Of a stretch of DNA of 64,000 nt, positions 15,676-24,657 are shown one piece after another. The notes under the pieces were generated by a model that was given only the letters and a program-made list of their open reading frames with translations, searched no databases and was not told the origin of the DNA. The first letter of the stretch is position 1. Each line of letters begins with the position of its first letter. Source of the DNA: Actinomadura rifamycini DSM 43936 (GTDB lineage: Bacteria > Actinomycetota > Actinomycetes > Streptosporangiales > Streptosporangiaceae); contig NZ_AULB01000012.1 in assembly GCF_000425065.1 (NCBI RefSeq), positions 207,748 to 271,747 of the forward strand. Direction: 5' to 3'. Both the position numbers and the translations under genes were made by a program.

Positions 15676-15752
15676 TGGTGGAGCTGAGGGGATTTGAACC
15701 CCTGGCCCCCTCGATGCGAACGAGGTGCGCTACCGGACTGCGCCACAGCCCC
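15676..15752 (-). tRNA. tRNA-Ala (anticodon CGC)
   Basis: A 77-base cloverleaf. The acceptor stem is GGGGCTG with CAGCTCC and contains the G3-U70 pair that identifies alanine tRNA. The anticodon stem CCTCG/CGAGG closes the loop TTCGCAT, anticodon CGC. The T arm is AGGGG-TTCAAAT-CCCCT. The 3' CCA is encoded (15676-15678). A terminator hairpin follows. No integrase or duplicated 3' end was seen nearby. Confidence 0.95.
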
Positions 15753-15802
15753 AAGGACGTGTTTAGATTAGCAAACTCTGGAGGGTGTTCGCGCCATCCC
15801 GG

Positions 15803-16282
15803 TCACTCGCCGACGGCGCGTCGGTCGTCGGCGTACTGGTCGAAGACCTCTTCGGGCGTCGGGAGCTCGATGATCTCGGCGGGTTCGGCGGCCGGCTCGG
15901 GGACGGTCTGGGCGGCGCGGCGGGCGGCGGCGCGGGCGCGCGCGGCGGACTCGCGGCGGGCGGCGTCCATGCCGACGGCGACGCGGAGGAGCGCGAGGTG
16001 GCCGACCAGGAGGACGGCCGGGGGCGCGGCGACCCACCAGGGGGCGACGCCGAAGGCGGCGACGGTGGCGGCGGTGGCGAGCAGGGCGGTGAGGCCCGCG
16101 GTGCGGCGGCGGCGCCGGGCGATGACCCGGGCGCGGGACGGCGCGCGGGTGCGGCGCGGCTCCGGTTCGGTGTGCTCCTCCTCGAACTCGTCCTGCTTCT
16201 CGGTGTCGCGGCGGAGCCACATGGGGACGAGGACGATCGCCCAGACGGCGACGATGGCGAGGTAGAGGACGGCACTGCTCAT
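15803..16282 (-). CDS. SepX/GlpR-type divisome membrane protein
   Basis: A 159-residue protein starting MSSAVLYLAIVAVWAIVLVPM (first 20 residues are membrane helix 1) followed by WLRRDTE, the signature of the actinobacterial SepX/GlpR family. Two close hydrophobic segments lie at about 63-80 and 84-101; the C-terminus is Ala/Glu-rich. Published work links these proteins to cell division: SepX in Streptomyces septa, and GlpR as receptor of the gephyrin-like Glp in Corynebacterium. Here the glp gene is three genes upstream on the same strand (18078-19277), which supports the pairing. It is shorter than typical Streptomyces forms. A hairpin separates it from the GNAT gene, so it may have its own promoter. 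Confidence 0.85.
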   Translation of the reverse strand: MSSAVLYLAIVAVWAIVLVPMWLRRDTEKQDEFEEEHTEPEPRRTRAPSRARVIARRRRRTAGLTALLATAATVAAFGVAPWWVAAPPAVLLVGHLALLRVAVGMDAARRESAARARAAARRAAQTVPEPAAEPAEIIELPTPEEVFDQYADDRRAVGE

Positions 16283-16308
16283 CGGACCACCCCCAGGGCA
16301 CGCCTGCG

Positions 16309-16333
16309 GCGCGGGCCGACTATCGGCCCGCGC
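16309..16333 (-). terminator. 11-bp hairpin between GNAT and sepX genes
   Basis: GCGCGGGCCGA (16309-16319) pairs perfectly with 16323-16333 across a 3-base loop. It sits 150 bp beyond the GNAT stop and 26 bp before the sepX start, so it may end the upstream operon or control entry into sepX. Confidence 0.55.
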
Positions 16334-16483
16334 ACGTGCATTGGGAGCAGGGTCACGCCCCGCACGGTACGAGCCGGTGTCAGAGGTTGACGAGCATAAG
16401 GGGCGGTGTGTCGCGAGATCGATCGCGCCGTTACTCTCCGTTTGCCGACTCTTCGATCGCGCAGGATATTTACGAGTCGAAAG

Positions 16484-17101
16484 TCACTGCCGGGGAAATG
16501 CTCGGCGGCGGTCGGCGAGCCAGCGGGAGCGCAGGCCACCGGGCACGTCCTCGACGGTGAGGGCGTAGCAGATGTGGTCGCGCCAGGCGCCGTCGATGTG
16601 CAGGTGCCGGCGCCGAATTCCTTCTTCGCGGAATCCCAGTTTTTCGACGACGCGGCGGCTCGCGGCGTTCTCCGGGCGGATATTGGCCTCGAGGCGGTGG
16701 AGGCCGACGGTGAAGAAACAGTGGTCCACCGCGAGGGCGACGGCGGTGGGGATGACGCCGCGGCCGGCGACCTGGCGGTCGACCCAGTAGCCGATCTGGG
16801 CGGAGCGGGCCGAGCCCCAGACGATCGCGCCGATCGTGACCTGGCCGACGAAGTCGTCCTCGTGGGTGACGACCCACGGCAGCGCGAGGCCCTGGCGGGC
16901 CTCGCGGCGCATCGTGTGGACCATGCTGACGTAGGGGCCGAGGCCGCTGCGGAACAGCGGCGTCTCGGGGTTGGTGGGTTCCCAGGGGCGCAGCCAGTCG
17001 GCGTTGCGGACCCGCAGCTCGCGCCAGACGGACGCGTCGCGGTGCCGCAGCGGGCGCAGTCCGACGGGACCTTCGGTCAGGGTGACCGGCCATCCCCGCA
17101 T
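16484..17101 (-). CDS. GNAT N-acetyltransferase, RimJ/RimL-like
   Basis: A 205-residue GNAT protein. Acetyl-CoA motif A is QVAGRGVIPTAVALAVDHCF (about 113-132; QxxGxG core), motif B includes NAASRRVVEKLGF (about 147-159). The overall pattern, with RPLRHRDASVWRELR near the N-terminus, is that of RimJ/RimL-type enzymes that acetylate the N-terminal amino group of ribosomal or other proteins. The gene lies in the conserved actinobacterial block galU-glp-moaC-mog-GNAT-sepX. The ATG at 17101 is used; GTG at 17110 would add three residues. Confidence 0.85.
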   Translation of the reverse strand: MRGWPVTLTEGPVGLRPLRHRDASVWRELRVRNADWLRPWEPTNPETPLFRSGLGPYVSMVHTMRREARQGLALPWVVTHEDDFVGQVTIGAIVWGSARSAQIGYWVDRQVAGRGVIPTAVALAVDHCFFTVGLHRLEANIRPENAASRRVVEKLGFREEGIRRRHLHIDGAWRDHICYALTVEDVPGGLRSRWLADRRRAFPRQ

Positions 17102-17143
17102 TCGTTCCACGGTTCCATGATTCCCTGGTGCGGCGTATGAACG

Positions 17144-17617
17144 CTATTTTTTGTGGTCGCCGCCATGGATCTGGTCGACGGCGTGGGCGAGGACGCGCCC
17201 GAGGACGGCCATGCCGTCGCGCACGCCGCCGGTCGAACCCGGCAGGTTGACGATGAGGGTGCGGCCCGCGACGCCCGCGAGGCCGCGGGAGAGGATCGCG
17301 GTCGGGACGGCGTCGCGGTTCTCCGCCCGGACGGCCTCGGCGATCCCGGGGATCTCGCGGTCGAGGACGCGGCGGGTCATCTCGGGGGTCAGGTCGGTGG
17401 GGGTGAGGCCCGTGCCGCCGGTGGTGACGACGACGTCGTAGCCGTCGGCGACGGCGTCGCGGAGCACCTGCTCGACCGGTTCGCCGTCGGGGACGACGAC
17501 GGGCCCGTCGACGCGGCAGCCGAGGTCGGCGAGCATCTCGACGAGGACGGGCCCCGACCGGTCGGGGTACACGCCGGCGGACGCGCGGTTGGAGACGGTG
17601 ACGGCCATCGCCCTCAT
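17144..17617 (-). CDS. Molybdopterin adenylyltransferase-like protein (MogA/MoaB type)
   Basis: A 157-residue MoCF-domain protein. The hallmark TTGGTGLTPTDLTPE (about 66-80) binds molybdopterin, and VNLPGSTGGVRDGM is near the C-terminus. In molybdenum cofactor synthesis it adenylates molybdopterin before metal insertion by MoeA. The ATG at 17617 overlaps the moaC stop by 4 bp (ATGA). With moaC and glp it forms a cofactor-synthesis segment, though moaA, moaD and moaE are not in the window. The GNAT gene follows after 42 bp. Confidence 0.9.
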   Translation of the reverse strand: MRAMAVTVSNRASAGVYPDRSGPVLVEMLADLGCRVDGPVVVPDGEPVEQVLRDAVADGYDVVVTTGGTGLTPTDLTPEMTRRVLDREIPGIAEAVRAENRDAVPTAILSRGLAGVAGRTLIVNLPGSTGGVRDGMAVLGRVLAHAVDQIHGGDHKK

Positions 17618-18081
17618 CGGCGCCACGTCCCGCGCTTGCCGCCGGTCTTCTCCTCGACGCGGACGTCGGTGATCACGGCGGCGGGGTCGATCGCCTTGAC
17701 CATGTCGACGAGGCCGAGGGCGGCGGTGCTCACGGCGGTGAGCGCCTCCATCTCGACGCCGGTGCGGTCGGCGGTGCGGGTGACGGCGGTGATCGCCACG
17801 CCGGCGTCCTCGACCGCCAGGTCGACGGTGACGCCGTGCAGGGCGATCGGGTGGCAGAGGGGGACGAGGTCGGGGACGCGCTTGGCGCCCATGATCCCGG
17901 CGATGCGGGCCACGGAGAGGGCGTCGCCCTTGGGGACGTCCCCGGCGCGGAGGGCCGCGACGCACGCGGGCGAGAGGCGGACGAACCCGGTGGCGGTCGC
18001 GGTGCGGGCCGAGACGTCCTTGGCGGAGACGTCGACCATGCGGGCGGCGCCCTCGTCGTCGAGGTGGGAGAACCCGGTCAT
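17614..18081 (-). CDS. moaC: Cyclic pyranopterin monophosphate synthase MoaC
   Basis: A 155-residue protein with the MoaC signatures: FSHLDDEGAARMVDVSAKD at the start (residues 4-22), the active-site segment MGAKRVPDLVPLCHP (about 64-78), and GVEMEALTAVSTAALGLVDM (about 107-126) with the catalytic K nearby (VKAIDP). MoaC converts the GTP-derived 3',8-cyclo intermediate made by MoaA into cPMP, the second product of molybdenum-cofactor synthesis. The ATG at 18081 overlaps the glp stop (ATGA), and its own stop overlaps mog. Confidence 0.95.
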   Translation of the reverse strand: MTGFSHLDDEGAARMVDVSAKDVSARTATATGFVRLSPACVAALRAGDVPKGDALSVARIAGIMGAKRVPDLVPLCHPIALHGVTVDLAVEDAGVAITAVTRTADRTGVEMEALTAVSTAALGLVDMVKAIDPAAVITDVRVEEKTGGKRGTWRR

Positions 18082-19277
18082 GCGGGCAATCTCATCACGT
18101 CGACCGTGCTGCCCGCGGGGAGGGTCTCGACGTCCTCGGGGACGGTGATCAGCGCGTCGGCGGACGCGAGGGACGCGAGCTGGTGCGAGCCCTGCACGTC
18201 GGCGGGGTCGACCGTGTAGCCGCCGTCGTAGGTGAGGCGCGCGCGCAGGAAGTGCCGCAGGCCCGCAGGGGACTTGATGTCGCCGGACAGGACGGCCTTC
18301 ACCGTGGGCAAGGGCTCGGGCGAAAGCCCCTGCATGGCGCGTAGGGCGGGACGGACGAACACTTGGAACGACACGTAGGCGCTGACCGGGTTCCCGGGCA
18401 GGGTGAAGACGGGCGTGCCTTCCATGAGGCCGAATCCCTGCGGTTTGCCCGGACGCATGCCGACCTTGTGGAACTTCACGGTTCCGGTGAGCGCCTCCTT
18501 GACCACGTCCCGGGACCCCATGGAGACCCCGCCGGACGTGATGACGGCGTCGGCGCGGACGAGCTGGTCTTGCAGCATGTCCCTGACCGAGCCGGGTTCG
18601 TCGTCGACGGTGGAGTGCCGGTAGCCGACGCCGCCCGCTTCGGCGACGGCGGCGGTCAGCATGAAGCTGTTCGACTCCCAGATGTGCCCGTGCCCCAGGG
18701 TCGTGCCCGGTTCGCGTAGCTCGTCCCCGGTGGAGACGACGACGACGCGCGGCTTCGGCCGCACGGTCACGCGGGCCCGGCCGACCGCCGCGATCATGCC
18801 GAGCTGCGGCGCGCGGAGCCGGGTGCCCGCGGGCACGACGACCTGGCCTTCGCGGACGTCCTCGCCCGCGCGCCGGATGTAGTGCCCGGGCGGCGCGGAC
18901 CGGACGATCCGGACGTGCGCCGTCCCGCCGTCGGTCCACTCGACCGGGATGACCGCGTCGGCCCCGGCGGGCATCGGCGCGCCCGTCATGATCCGGGCGG
19001 TCAGCCCGGGGCGCAGCGCCGACACCGCCGGGTCCCCCGCGACGACGTCGCCGACCACCGGCAGCGTCACCGGGTCGGCCTCGGTGGCCCCCGCGACGTC
19101 GGACGCGACGACGGCGTAGCCGTCCATCGCGGAGTTGTCGAACGGCGGCAGCGGGACGGGCGCGGAGACGGGCTCGGCGAGGACCGTTCCCCGCGCCTCC
19201 AGCAGCGCCAGGTCGAGCGGCGGCAGCACCGTGAGGCTGCCGAGGATGTCGTTCAGATGCTCGTCGACCGTTCTCAT
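18078..19277 (-). CDS. glp: Gephyrin-like molybdotransferase Glp (MoeA family)
   Basis: A 399-residue MoeA-type protein with all four domains. Visible motifs are PPFDNSAMDGYA (about 43-54), TGAPMPAGADAVIP (about 97-110), the MPT-binding SGGVSMGSRDVVKE (about 247-260) and LPGNPVSAYVSF (about 293-304). MoeA enzymes insert molybdate into adenylated molybdopterin. In Corynebacterium the orthologue Glp also works in cell division together with the membrane receptor GlpR; a GlpR/SepX gene is 1.8 kb downstream here. Linked to moaC by a 4-bp overlap and 21 bp from galU. Confidence 0.92.
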   Translation of the reverse strand: MRTVDEHLNDILGSLTVLPPLDLALLEARGTVLAEPVSAPVPLPPFDNSAMDGYAVVASDVAGATEADPVTLPVVGDVVAGDPAVSALRPGLTARIMTGAPMPAGADAVIPVEWTDGGTAHVRIVRSAPPGHYIRRAGEDVREGQVVVPAGTRLRAPQLGMIAAVGRARVTVRPKPRVVVVSTGDELREPGTTLGHGHIWESNSFMLTAAVAEAGGVGYRHSTVDDEPGSVRDMLQDQLVRADAVITSGGVSMGSRDVVKEALTGTVKFHKVGMRPGKPQGFGLMEGTPVFTLPGNPVSAYVSFQVFVRPALRAMQGLSPEPLPTVKAVLSGDIKSPAGLRHFLRARLTYDGGYTVDPADVQGSHQLASLASADALITVPEDVETLPAGSTVDVMRLPA

Positions 19278-19298
19278 GCACTCAAGTGTGACGGGGCG

Positions 19299-20225
<927 letters not shown>

Positions 20226-20258
20226 GTAGAGACCTTAGTAAGCCGCAAGGACGACAGC

Positions 20259-20840
20259 GTGCACGACATCGGAACGAAGACCGGACTCCGCACGAAACTG
20301 CTGGGTAACCGTGCCACAATGGCGCCCGCGAAGCGCGCGGAGGCGGGCCGGGTGCTGCGCGACGCGCTCCTGTCCGTGCCCGAGGTGGAGATGGCCGGGA
20401 CGATCGCGGCGTACGTTTCGGTCGGACCGGAACCGGAGACCCGCGGCCTTCTCTTCGCCCTGTGGAAGCGCGGCGCGTACGTGCTCCTCCCCCGGCTGCT
20501 GCCGGACGGCGATCTCGACTGGGCGTCCTACGAGGGCCCCGACTCGCTCGCCCCCGGCCCCCGCGGCTGCCTGGAGCCGACCGAGCCGCCGCGCGGCCCC
20601 GGCGCCGTGTCCAGCGCGGACGTCGTCCTGGCCCCGGCGGTCGCGGTGGACGAGTCGGGCATGCGGCTCGGCCGCGGCGGCGGGTCCTACGACCGCGCGC
20701 TGGCCCGGGTCGGGCCCGCGATCCTGACGGTCGGGCTCGTGTACGACGGCGAGCTGGTCCCGGAGCTGCCCGCGGAGCCGCACGACCGGCGCGTCCGGGC
20801 CGCCGCCACGCCGTCCCGGGGGCTCGTCCGGTTCGGGTGA
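20259..20840 (+). CDS. 5-formyltetrahydrofolate cyclo-ligase
   Basis: A 193-residue member of the MTHFS/YgfA family. Visible are the N-terminal basic helix with TKLLGNRATMAPAKRAEAGR, the sheet GTIAAYVSVGPEPETRGLLF (about 48-67) and the phosphate/ATP loop LGRGGGSYDRAL (about 147-158). It converts 5-formyl-THF plus ATP to 5,10-methenyl-THF, removing an inhibitory folate. The GTG at 20259 follows AAGGACG. The neighbourhood opposite galU is conserved in actinobacteria. Confidence 0.9.
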   Translation: MHDIGTKTGLRTKLLGNRATMAPAKRAEAGRVLRDALLSVPEVEMAGTIAAYVSVGPEPETRGLLFALWKRGAYVLLPRLLPDGDLDWASYEGPDSLAPGPRGCLEPTEPPRGPGAVSSADVVLAPAVAVDESGMRLGRGGGSYDRALARVGPAILTVGLVYDGELVPELPAEPHDRRVRAAATPSRGLVRFG

Positions 20841-20980
20841 GCGGGCGCCGGCCCGTCGGATCCGGCACCTCCCGAACCGCCCTCGATGGCCGGAAGCGGA
20901 CGCCCCAATAAGGTGACCGAGCGGGACGATCGCGACATCCCGGAACGCGATCGACGGTCGGCTTCACCTGGAGGTTCGAG

Positions 20981-21970
20981 ATGACGGCGCCGTGGCGGAT
21001 CCTGTCCCTGCCCCCGATCGACGAGGCGGTCGTGCGGGGCCTGCTCGCGCCGCTCGGCGACGCGGCCGAGGTCCGGTTCCCGGCCACCGCCGACCGCTCG
21101 GGCCTCCTCGCCGGCCTGGCCGACGCCGAGATCGTCGTCGCCGACTTCACCGGACGGCTCGCGCTCGACGCCGAGGCGGTCGCGGCCGCGCCGCACCTCG
21201 CGTTCGTCCAGATGCCCGCGGTGGGCACCGACAGCCTGGACGTCCCCGCGCTGACCTCCCGGGACGTGCCGGTCGCGAACGCCGCCGGGTTCAACCGGCG
21301 GGGCGTGGCCGAGTGGGCGGTCGGCGCCGCGTTCGCGCTCTGCCGACACCTCGCGTGGGGCGACCGGGCGGTGCGCGCGGGCGGCTGGCCGCAGATGGAG
21401 ATCGCGGCGCGGCGGCCCCGGGAGCTGCACGCGCAGCGCGTCGGGGTCGTCGGCTTCGGGGCGATCGGCTCCGAGATCGCCCGCCTGTTCCAGGCGCTGG
21501 GCTGCGACGTCTCGTACTGGACGCGGCGCCCGCGCCCCGAGGCGTCCGCGACCTACCGCGACCTGGACGACCTCGTGGCGTCGTCCGACATCCTCGTGCT
21601 CGCCGTCCCGCTGGTGGACGGGACGCGCGGGCTGCTCGGCCCGGAGCGCCTCGCCCTCCTGCCGGACGGCGCCCTGCTGGTGAACGTGGCGCGCGGCGGC
21701 ATCGCGCCCGACGACGCCGTCCTGGCCGCCCTCGAGTCGGGACGGCTGGCCGGTGCGGCCCTCGACGTGTTCGACGCCGAGCCGCTCCCGGACGGCCATC
21801 CGCTGCGCTCGCACGACCGGGTGCTGCTGTCGCCGCACGCGGCGGGCGCCTCCGACCTGTCGCAGCTGAACCTCGTGACGATGGTGCGCGACAACGTCGT
21901 CGCCGCGGTCCGCGGCGAGGACGTGCAGAACGTCGTCAACGGGGTAGATCCGCAGGTCAGGCGGCGTTAA
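20981..21970 (+). CDS. D-isomer-specific 2-hydroxyacid dehydrogenase (NAD-dependent)
   Basis: A 329-residue two-domain dehydrogenase. The NAD fold carries VGVVGFGAIGSEIARLF (about 150-166), and the catalytic positions are the Arg in VNVARGG (about 238), Glu in DAEPLPDGHP, and His in LSPHAAG (about 288). It reduces a 2-oxoacid or oxidises the D-hydroxyacid; phosphoglycerate, glyoxylate and hydroxypyruvate are possible substrates, and sequence alone does not choose. The ATG at 20981 follows GGAGG. Single-gene unit by the look of its flanks. Confidence 0.88.
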   Translation: MTAPWRILSLPPIDEAVVRGLLAPLGDAAEVRFPATADRSGLLAGLADAEIVVADFTGRLALDAEAVAAAPHLAFVQMPAVGTDSLDVPALTSRDVPVANAAGFNRRGVAEWAVGAAFALCRHLAWGDRAVRAGGWPQMEIAARRPRELHAQRVGVVGFGAIGSEIARLFQALGCDVSYWTRRPRPEASATYRDLDDLVASSDILVLAVPLVDGTRGLLGPERLALLPDGALLVNVARGGIAPDDAVLAALESGRLAGAALDVFDAEPLPDGHPLRSHDRVLLSPHAAGASDLSQLNLVTMVRDNVVAAVRGEDVQNVVNGVDPQVRRR

Positions 21971-22076
21971 GGCCGGGTCACGGGGATTCCGACACTCAAC
22001 CCGAAATGCGCAAATGGGCGGCCAATCTGTAGGATCCCTAAACGATCAACTTTGACGACCCCGCGAAGGGTGGGAT

Positions 22077-23561
22077 GTGCAGCTCGACATCTGGCTACTC
22101 CTCGGGGCCACGCTCGTACTCAGCGCCATCGTCGCCGTCCGGCTGTCGCACCGGGCCGGGCTCCCGACGCTGCTCGCGTACATGGGTCTCGGCCTCTTCA
22201 TCGGCGAGTCCGGCCCCCTCCACATCGACTTCGACAACGTCGCCCTCGCCGAGACGCTGGGGCTCGCGGCGCTCGTCCTCATCCTCGCCGAGGGCGGTCT
22301 CACGACGAACTGGCGGCACGTCCGCTCGTCCGTCCCGGCCGCGATCAGCGTCGCGACGGTCGGGACGCTGCTCAGCATCGTCATCGTCGCCCTCCCCGCG
22401 ATCTGGCTGATCGGCCTCGACTGGCGCGTGGCGTTCCTGCTCGCGGCCGCCCTCGCGCCGACCGACGCCGCCGCCGTCTTCTCCGTCCTGCGCAGGCTCC
22501 CCCTGCCCTCCCGCGTGACGGGCCTGCTGGAGGCCGAGTCCGGCTTCAACGACGCGCCCGTCGTGATCGTCGTGATCGCGCTCGCCACCGCCGAGGGCGT
22601 CCCGAACCTGCTCGAACTGTCGGCGATGCTCGTCTACGAGCTGGTCGTCGGCACCCTCATGGGCATCGCGATCGGATGGCTCGGCGCCCAGGCGCTGCGC
22701 CGCGTGGCCCTCCCCGCGTCCGGCCTCTACCCGATCGCCGTCCTGTCGATGTCGATCGGCGCGTACGGCGCGACGTCGCTCATGCACGCCAGCGGGTTCG
22801 CGGCCGTGTACGTCAGCGCGCTCGTCCTCGGCAACGCCCGCCTCCCGCACCGCCCCGCCACCCGCGGCTTCGCCGAGGGCGTCGGCTGGCTGGCGCAGAT
22901 CGGGCTGTTCGTCATGCTCGGCCTGCTCGCCTCGCCCGGCGACCTCCCCGGCCAGATCATCCCGGCGCTCGTCATCGGGTCGCTCCTGCTGTTCGTCGCC
23001 CGCCCGCTGTCGCTGCTGATCTCCACGGTCGGCTTCCGGATCCCGCTGGGCGAGCGAATCTTCATGTCGTGGGCCGGGCTGCGCGGCGCCGTCCCGATCG
23101 TCCTCGCCACCATCCCGATGGTCGAGGAGATCCCCGACTCCGACCGCAGCTTCGCGATCATCTTCAACATCGTCGTCGTGTTCACCCTGCTGCAGGCGCC
23201 CACGCTGCCGCTGGCCGCGCGGCTGTGCCGGCTGGAGCGCGACGACGCGACCCGCGAGCTGGACGTGGAGGCCGCGCCCCTCGAGGAACTGCACGCCGAC
23301 CTGCTGGAGGTCCGGATCCCGGACGACTCCCTGCTGAACGGCGTGGAGATCTTCGAGCTCCGGCTCCCCGCGGGCGCGTCCGTCACGCTGGTGGTGCGGG
23401 ACGGGTCCAGTTTCGTGCCGGAGCCCACCACGCCGCTGCACTCGGGCGACACCCTGCTGGTCGTGACGACCGAGGAGGTGCGGGAGGTCGCCGAGCGCCG
23501 CCTGCGCGCCGTCAGCCGCCGCGGGAAGCTCGCCGGCTGGTTCGGCGAGACCGGTGCTTGA
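22077..23561 (+). CDS. K+/H+ antiporter, NhaP2-like CPA1 family, with C-terminal TrkA-C domain
   Basis: A 494-residue transporter with 12-13 membrane helices (residues about 1-390) and a soluble C-terminal TrkA-C domain (about 405-475: LLEVRIPDDSLLNGVEIFEL to GDTLLVVTTEEV). The antiporter core has APTDAAAVFSVLRRL (about 122-136) and ESGFNDAPVVIV, the ion-binding Asp region of CPA1 exchangers. It exchanges K+ or Na+ for protons; TrkA-C domains bind nucleotides such as c-di-AMP in some relatives. The GTG at 22077 follows AAGGGTGGG. No known K+ riboswitch was recognised upstream. Confidence 0.9.
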   Translation: MQLDIWLLLGATLVLSAIVAVRLSHRAGLPTLLAYMGLGLFIGESGPLHIDFDNVALAETLGLAALVLILAEGGLTTNWRHVRSSVPAAISVATVGTLLSIVIVALPAIWLIGLDWRVAFLLAAALAPTDAAAVFSVLRRLPLPSRVTGLLEAESGFNDAPVVIVVIALATAEGVPNLLELSAMLVYELVVGTLMGIAIGWLGAQALRRVALPASGLYPIAVLSMSIGAYGATSLMHASGFAAVYVSALVLGNARLPHRPATRGFAEGVGWLAQIGLFVMLGLLASPGDLPGQIIPALVIGSLLLFVARPLSLLISTVGFRIPLGERIFMSWAGLRGAVPIVLATIPMVEEIPDSDRSFAIIFNIVVVFTLLQAPTLPLAARLCRLERDDATRELDVEAAPLEELHADLLEVRIPDDSLLNGVEIFELRLPAGASVTLVVRDGSSFVPEPTTPLHSGDTLLVVTTEEVREVAERRLRAVSRRGKLAGWFGETGA

Positions 23562-23700
23562 CCGGCGCTTGGCCGCCGGCGGGCGGACCGGGGAACAGAC
23601 CGGGGACGATTCCTGTTCAACTCACGGGTACCATTAGCAGTCGTTCAGAGTGAGTGCCAGTCCGGGGCCACCCGCCGGGCTGAGTCAGCTAGGAGGAACC

Positions 23701-24048
23701 GTGCCGACGTATCAGTACGTTTGCACCGAGTGCGGCGAGCCTCTGGAGGTCGTGCAGAAGTTCAGCGACGACGCGCTGACCGAATGCCCGGCGTGCGAGG
23801 GCAAGCTGCGCAAGGTCTTCTCCGCGGCGGGGATCATCTTCAAGGGGTCGGGCTTCTACCGCACCGACAGCCGCGGCTCCGGGAAGTCGACCGTGGGCTC
23901 CTCGTCCGGCTCGTCGAACGGCTCGTCGACCTCGTCGGGCGACTCCGCGAAGTCCGACTCGTCGGCTTCGTCGTCGTCCTCGTCGTCCTCGTCCTCGTCG
24001 AGCGGCGACTCCGGGTCGTCCTCGTCGTCGAAAGAAAAGGTCGCCTGA
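23701..24048 (+). CDS. FmdB-family zinc-ribbon protein with serine-rich tail
   Basis: A 115-residue protein. The first 50 residues are a CxxC...CxxC zinc ribbon (PTYQYVCTECGEPLEVVQKF; then TECPACEGKLRKVF), the FmdB regulatory-protein family, followed by IIFKGSGFYRTDSR. From about residue 55 to the end the tail is almost only Ser with a few Gly, Asp and Lys. FmdB proteins are widespread and of unsure role, possibly nucleic-acid binding. The GTG at 23701 directly follows an AGGAGG site. A strong terminator hairpin follows the gene. Confidence 0.9.
   Translation: MPTYQYVCTECGEPLEVVQKFSDDALTECPACEGKLRKVFSAAGIIFKGSGFYRTDSRGSGKSTVGSSSGSSNGSSTSSGDSAKSDSSASSSSSSSSSSSSGDSGSSSSSKEKVA
23881..24031 (+). 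repeat. TCG/TCC triplet-rich tract encoding the serine tail of FmdB
   Basis: About 150 bases dominated by TCG and TCC triplets, encoding a run of up to twelve Ser residues. Such tracts change length easily by slippage; in frame this only changes tail length. Confidence 0.7.
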
Positions 24049-24059
24049 CTTCGCCGAGC

Positions 24060-24097
24060 GGGCGGGGGCGCCGGCCGCACGGCCGCCGTCCCCGCCC
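24060..24097 (+). terminator. Long GC hairpin after fmdB
   Basis: GGGCGGGG (24060-24067) pairs with CCCCGCCC (24090-24097), and an inner CCGGCCG/CGGCCG pairing extends the stem. It is followed by TTCTCGCGCTTTCT, a broken T-rich stretch. Confidence 0.75.
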
Positions 24098-24568
24098 TTC
24101 TCGCGCTTTCTGAGCCCGGACGGACGCCGCGCGCGTCCCGCGTGACGCCGGGCTCGCCCCGTCCCGTCCGCGGCGCCCCGCCCGGCGGTCGAGCCGTCGC
24201 TCCCGCCGCGCCCTCCGCCCCCCGCTCCCGTCGGACGTCATCCGAGAGGACCGGGCCGGGCCCCCGCGCCGTCCCTCCCCTGCCACCGCTCCCACTTGCG
24301 GTGACGCCGGCCCCCTCCTGCTTCCGGCGGAGCCGAGGGCGCCCCGCGCCGTCTCCCGGGCCCGCCGGGCCGCCCCTCTCCTACGCCTCCAGGCCGAACG
24401 CGGTCGCCGATCCTGCGCCCCTGGAGGTACCGCGAGTCGGTTCCCCCGCCCGACGCGCGAGCGGCCCCTCCGCGACGAGCATGGGTCCGAGGGGAACCGC
24501 GCGGACGGCGCAAGCCGCGGGCGCTCGTGAGACGACCGGCCACCATCGGCCGCGAGTCGAGATAGTAC
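24098..24568. other. 470-bp stretch without a supported gene
   Basis: No reading frame here has a family resemblance, a good ribosome site and natural amino-acid use at once. The sequence is pyrimidine-rich on the plus strand in its first half. No tRNA-like or riboswitch-like fold was recognised. It could be a long 5' control region of the MMPL gene or hold a small RNA. Confidence 0.5.
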
Positions 24569-24597
24569 TTGACACCTCTCGGTGATCGAGGGACTGT
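24569..24597 (+). promoter_or_regulatory. Putative promoter of the MMPL gene
   Basis: TTGACA (24569-24574), a perfect -35 box, with GACTGT (24592-24597) 17 bp later as a weak -10. The start site would fall close to the 18-bp palindrome at 24605. Confidence 0.5.
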
Positions 24598-24604
24598 GAG
24601 CGCC

Positions 24605-24622
24605 AACGCGATATATCGCGTT
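24605..24622. promoter_or_regulatory. Perfect 18-bp palindrome AACGCGATATATCGCGTT
   Basis: Every base is symmetric. It lies just after the presumed MMPL promoter and 36 bp before the MMPL start codon, where a bound repressor would block transcription. The AT-rich centre and CGCG flanks resemble operators of PadR- and TetR-type repressors in general form; no regulator gene is adjacent. Confidence 0.7.
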
Positions 24623-24657
24623 TTCGGCACCCCGCTCGACCAGCAGCGGAGAGGAAC

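Noticed and set aside
15408..15746. Open frame giving MAQSGSAPRSHRGGQGFKSP
   Set aside because: This is the well-known artefact from translating a tRNA-Ala gene and its flanks.
15676..15752. tRNA-Ala and tRNA-Arg genes as attachment sites of an integrated element
   Set aside because: No integrase, no duplicated tRNA 3' end and no phage-like genes nearby.
21971..22076. Riboswitch (c-di-AMP or K+-related) before the K+/H+ antiporter
   Set aside because: The leader is only about 100 bp and none of the conserved motifs was recognised.
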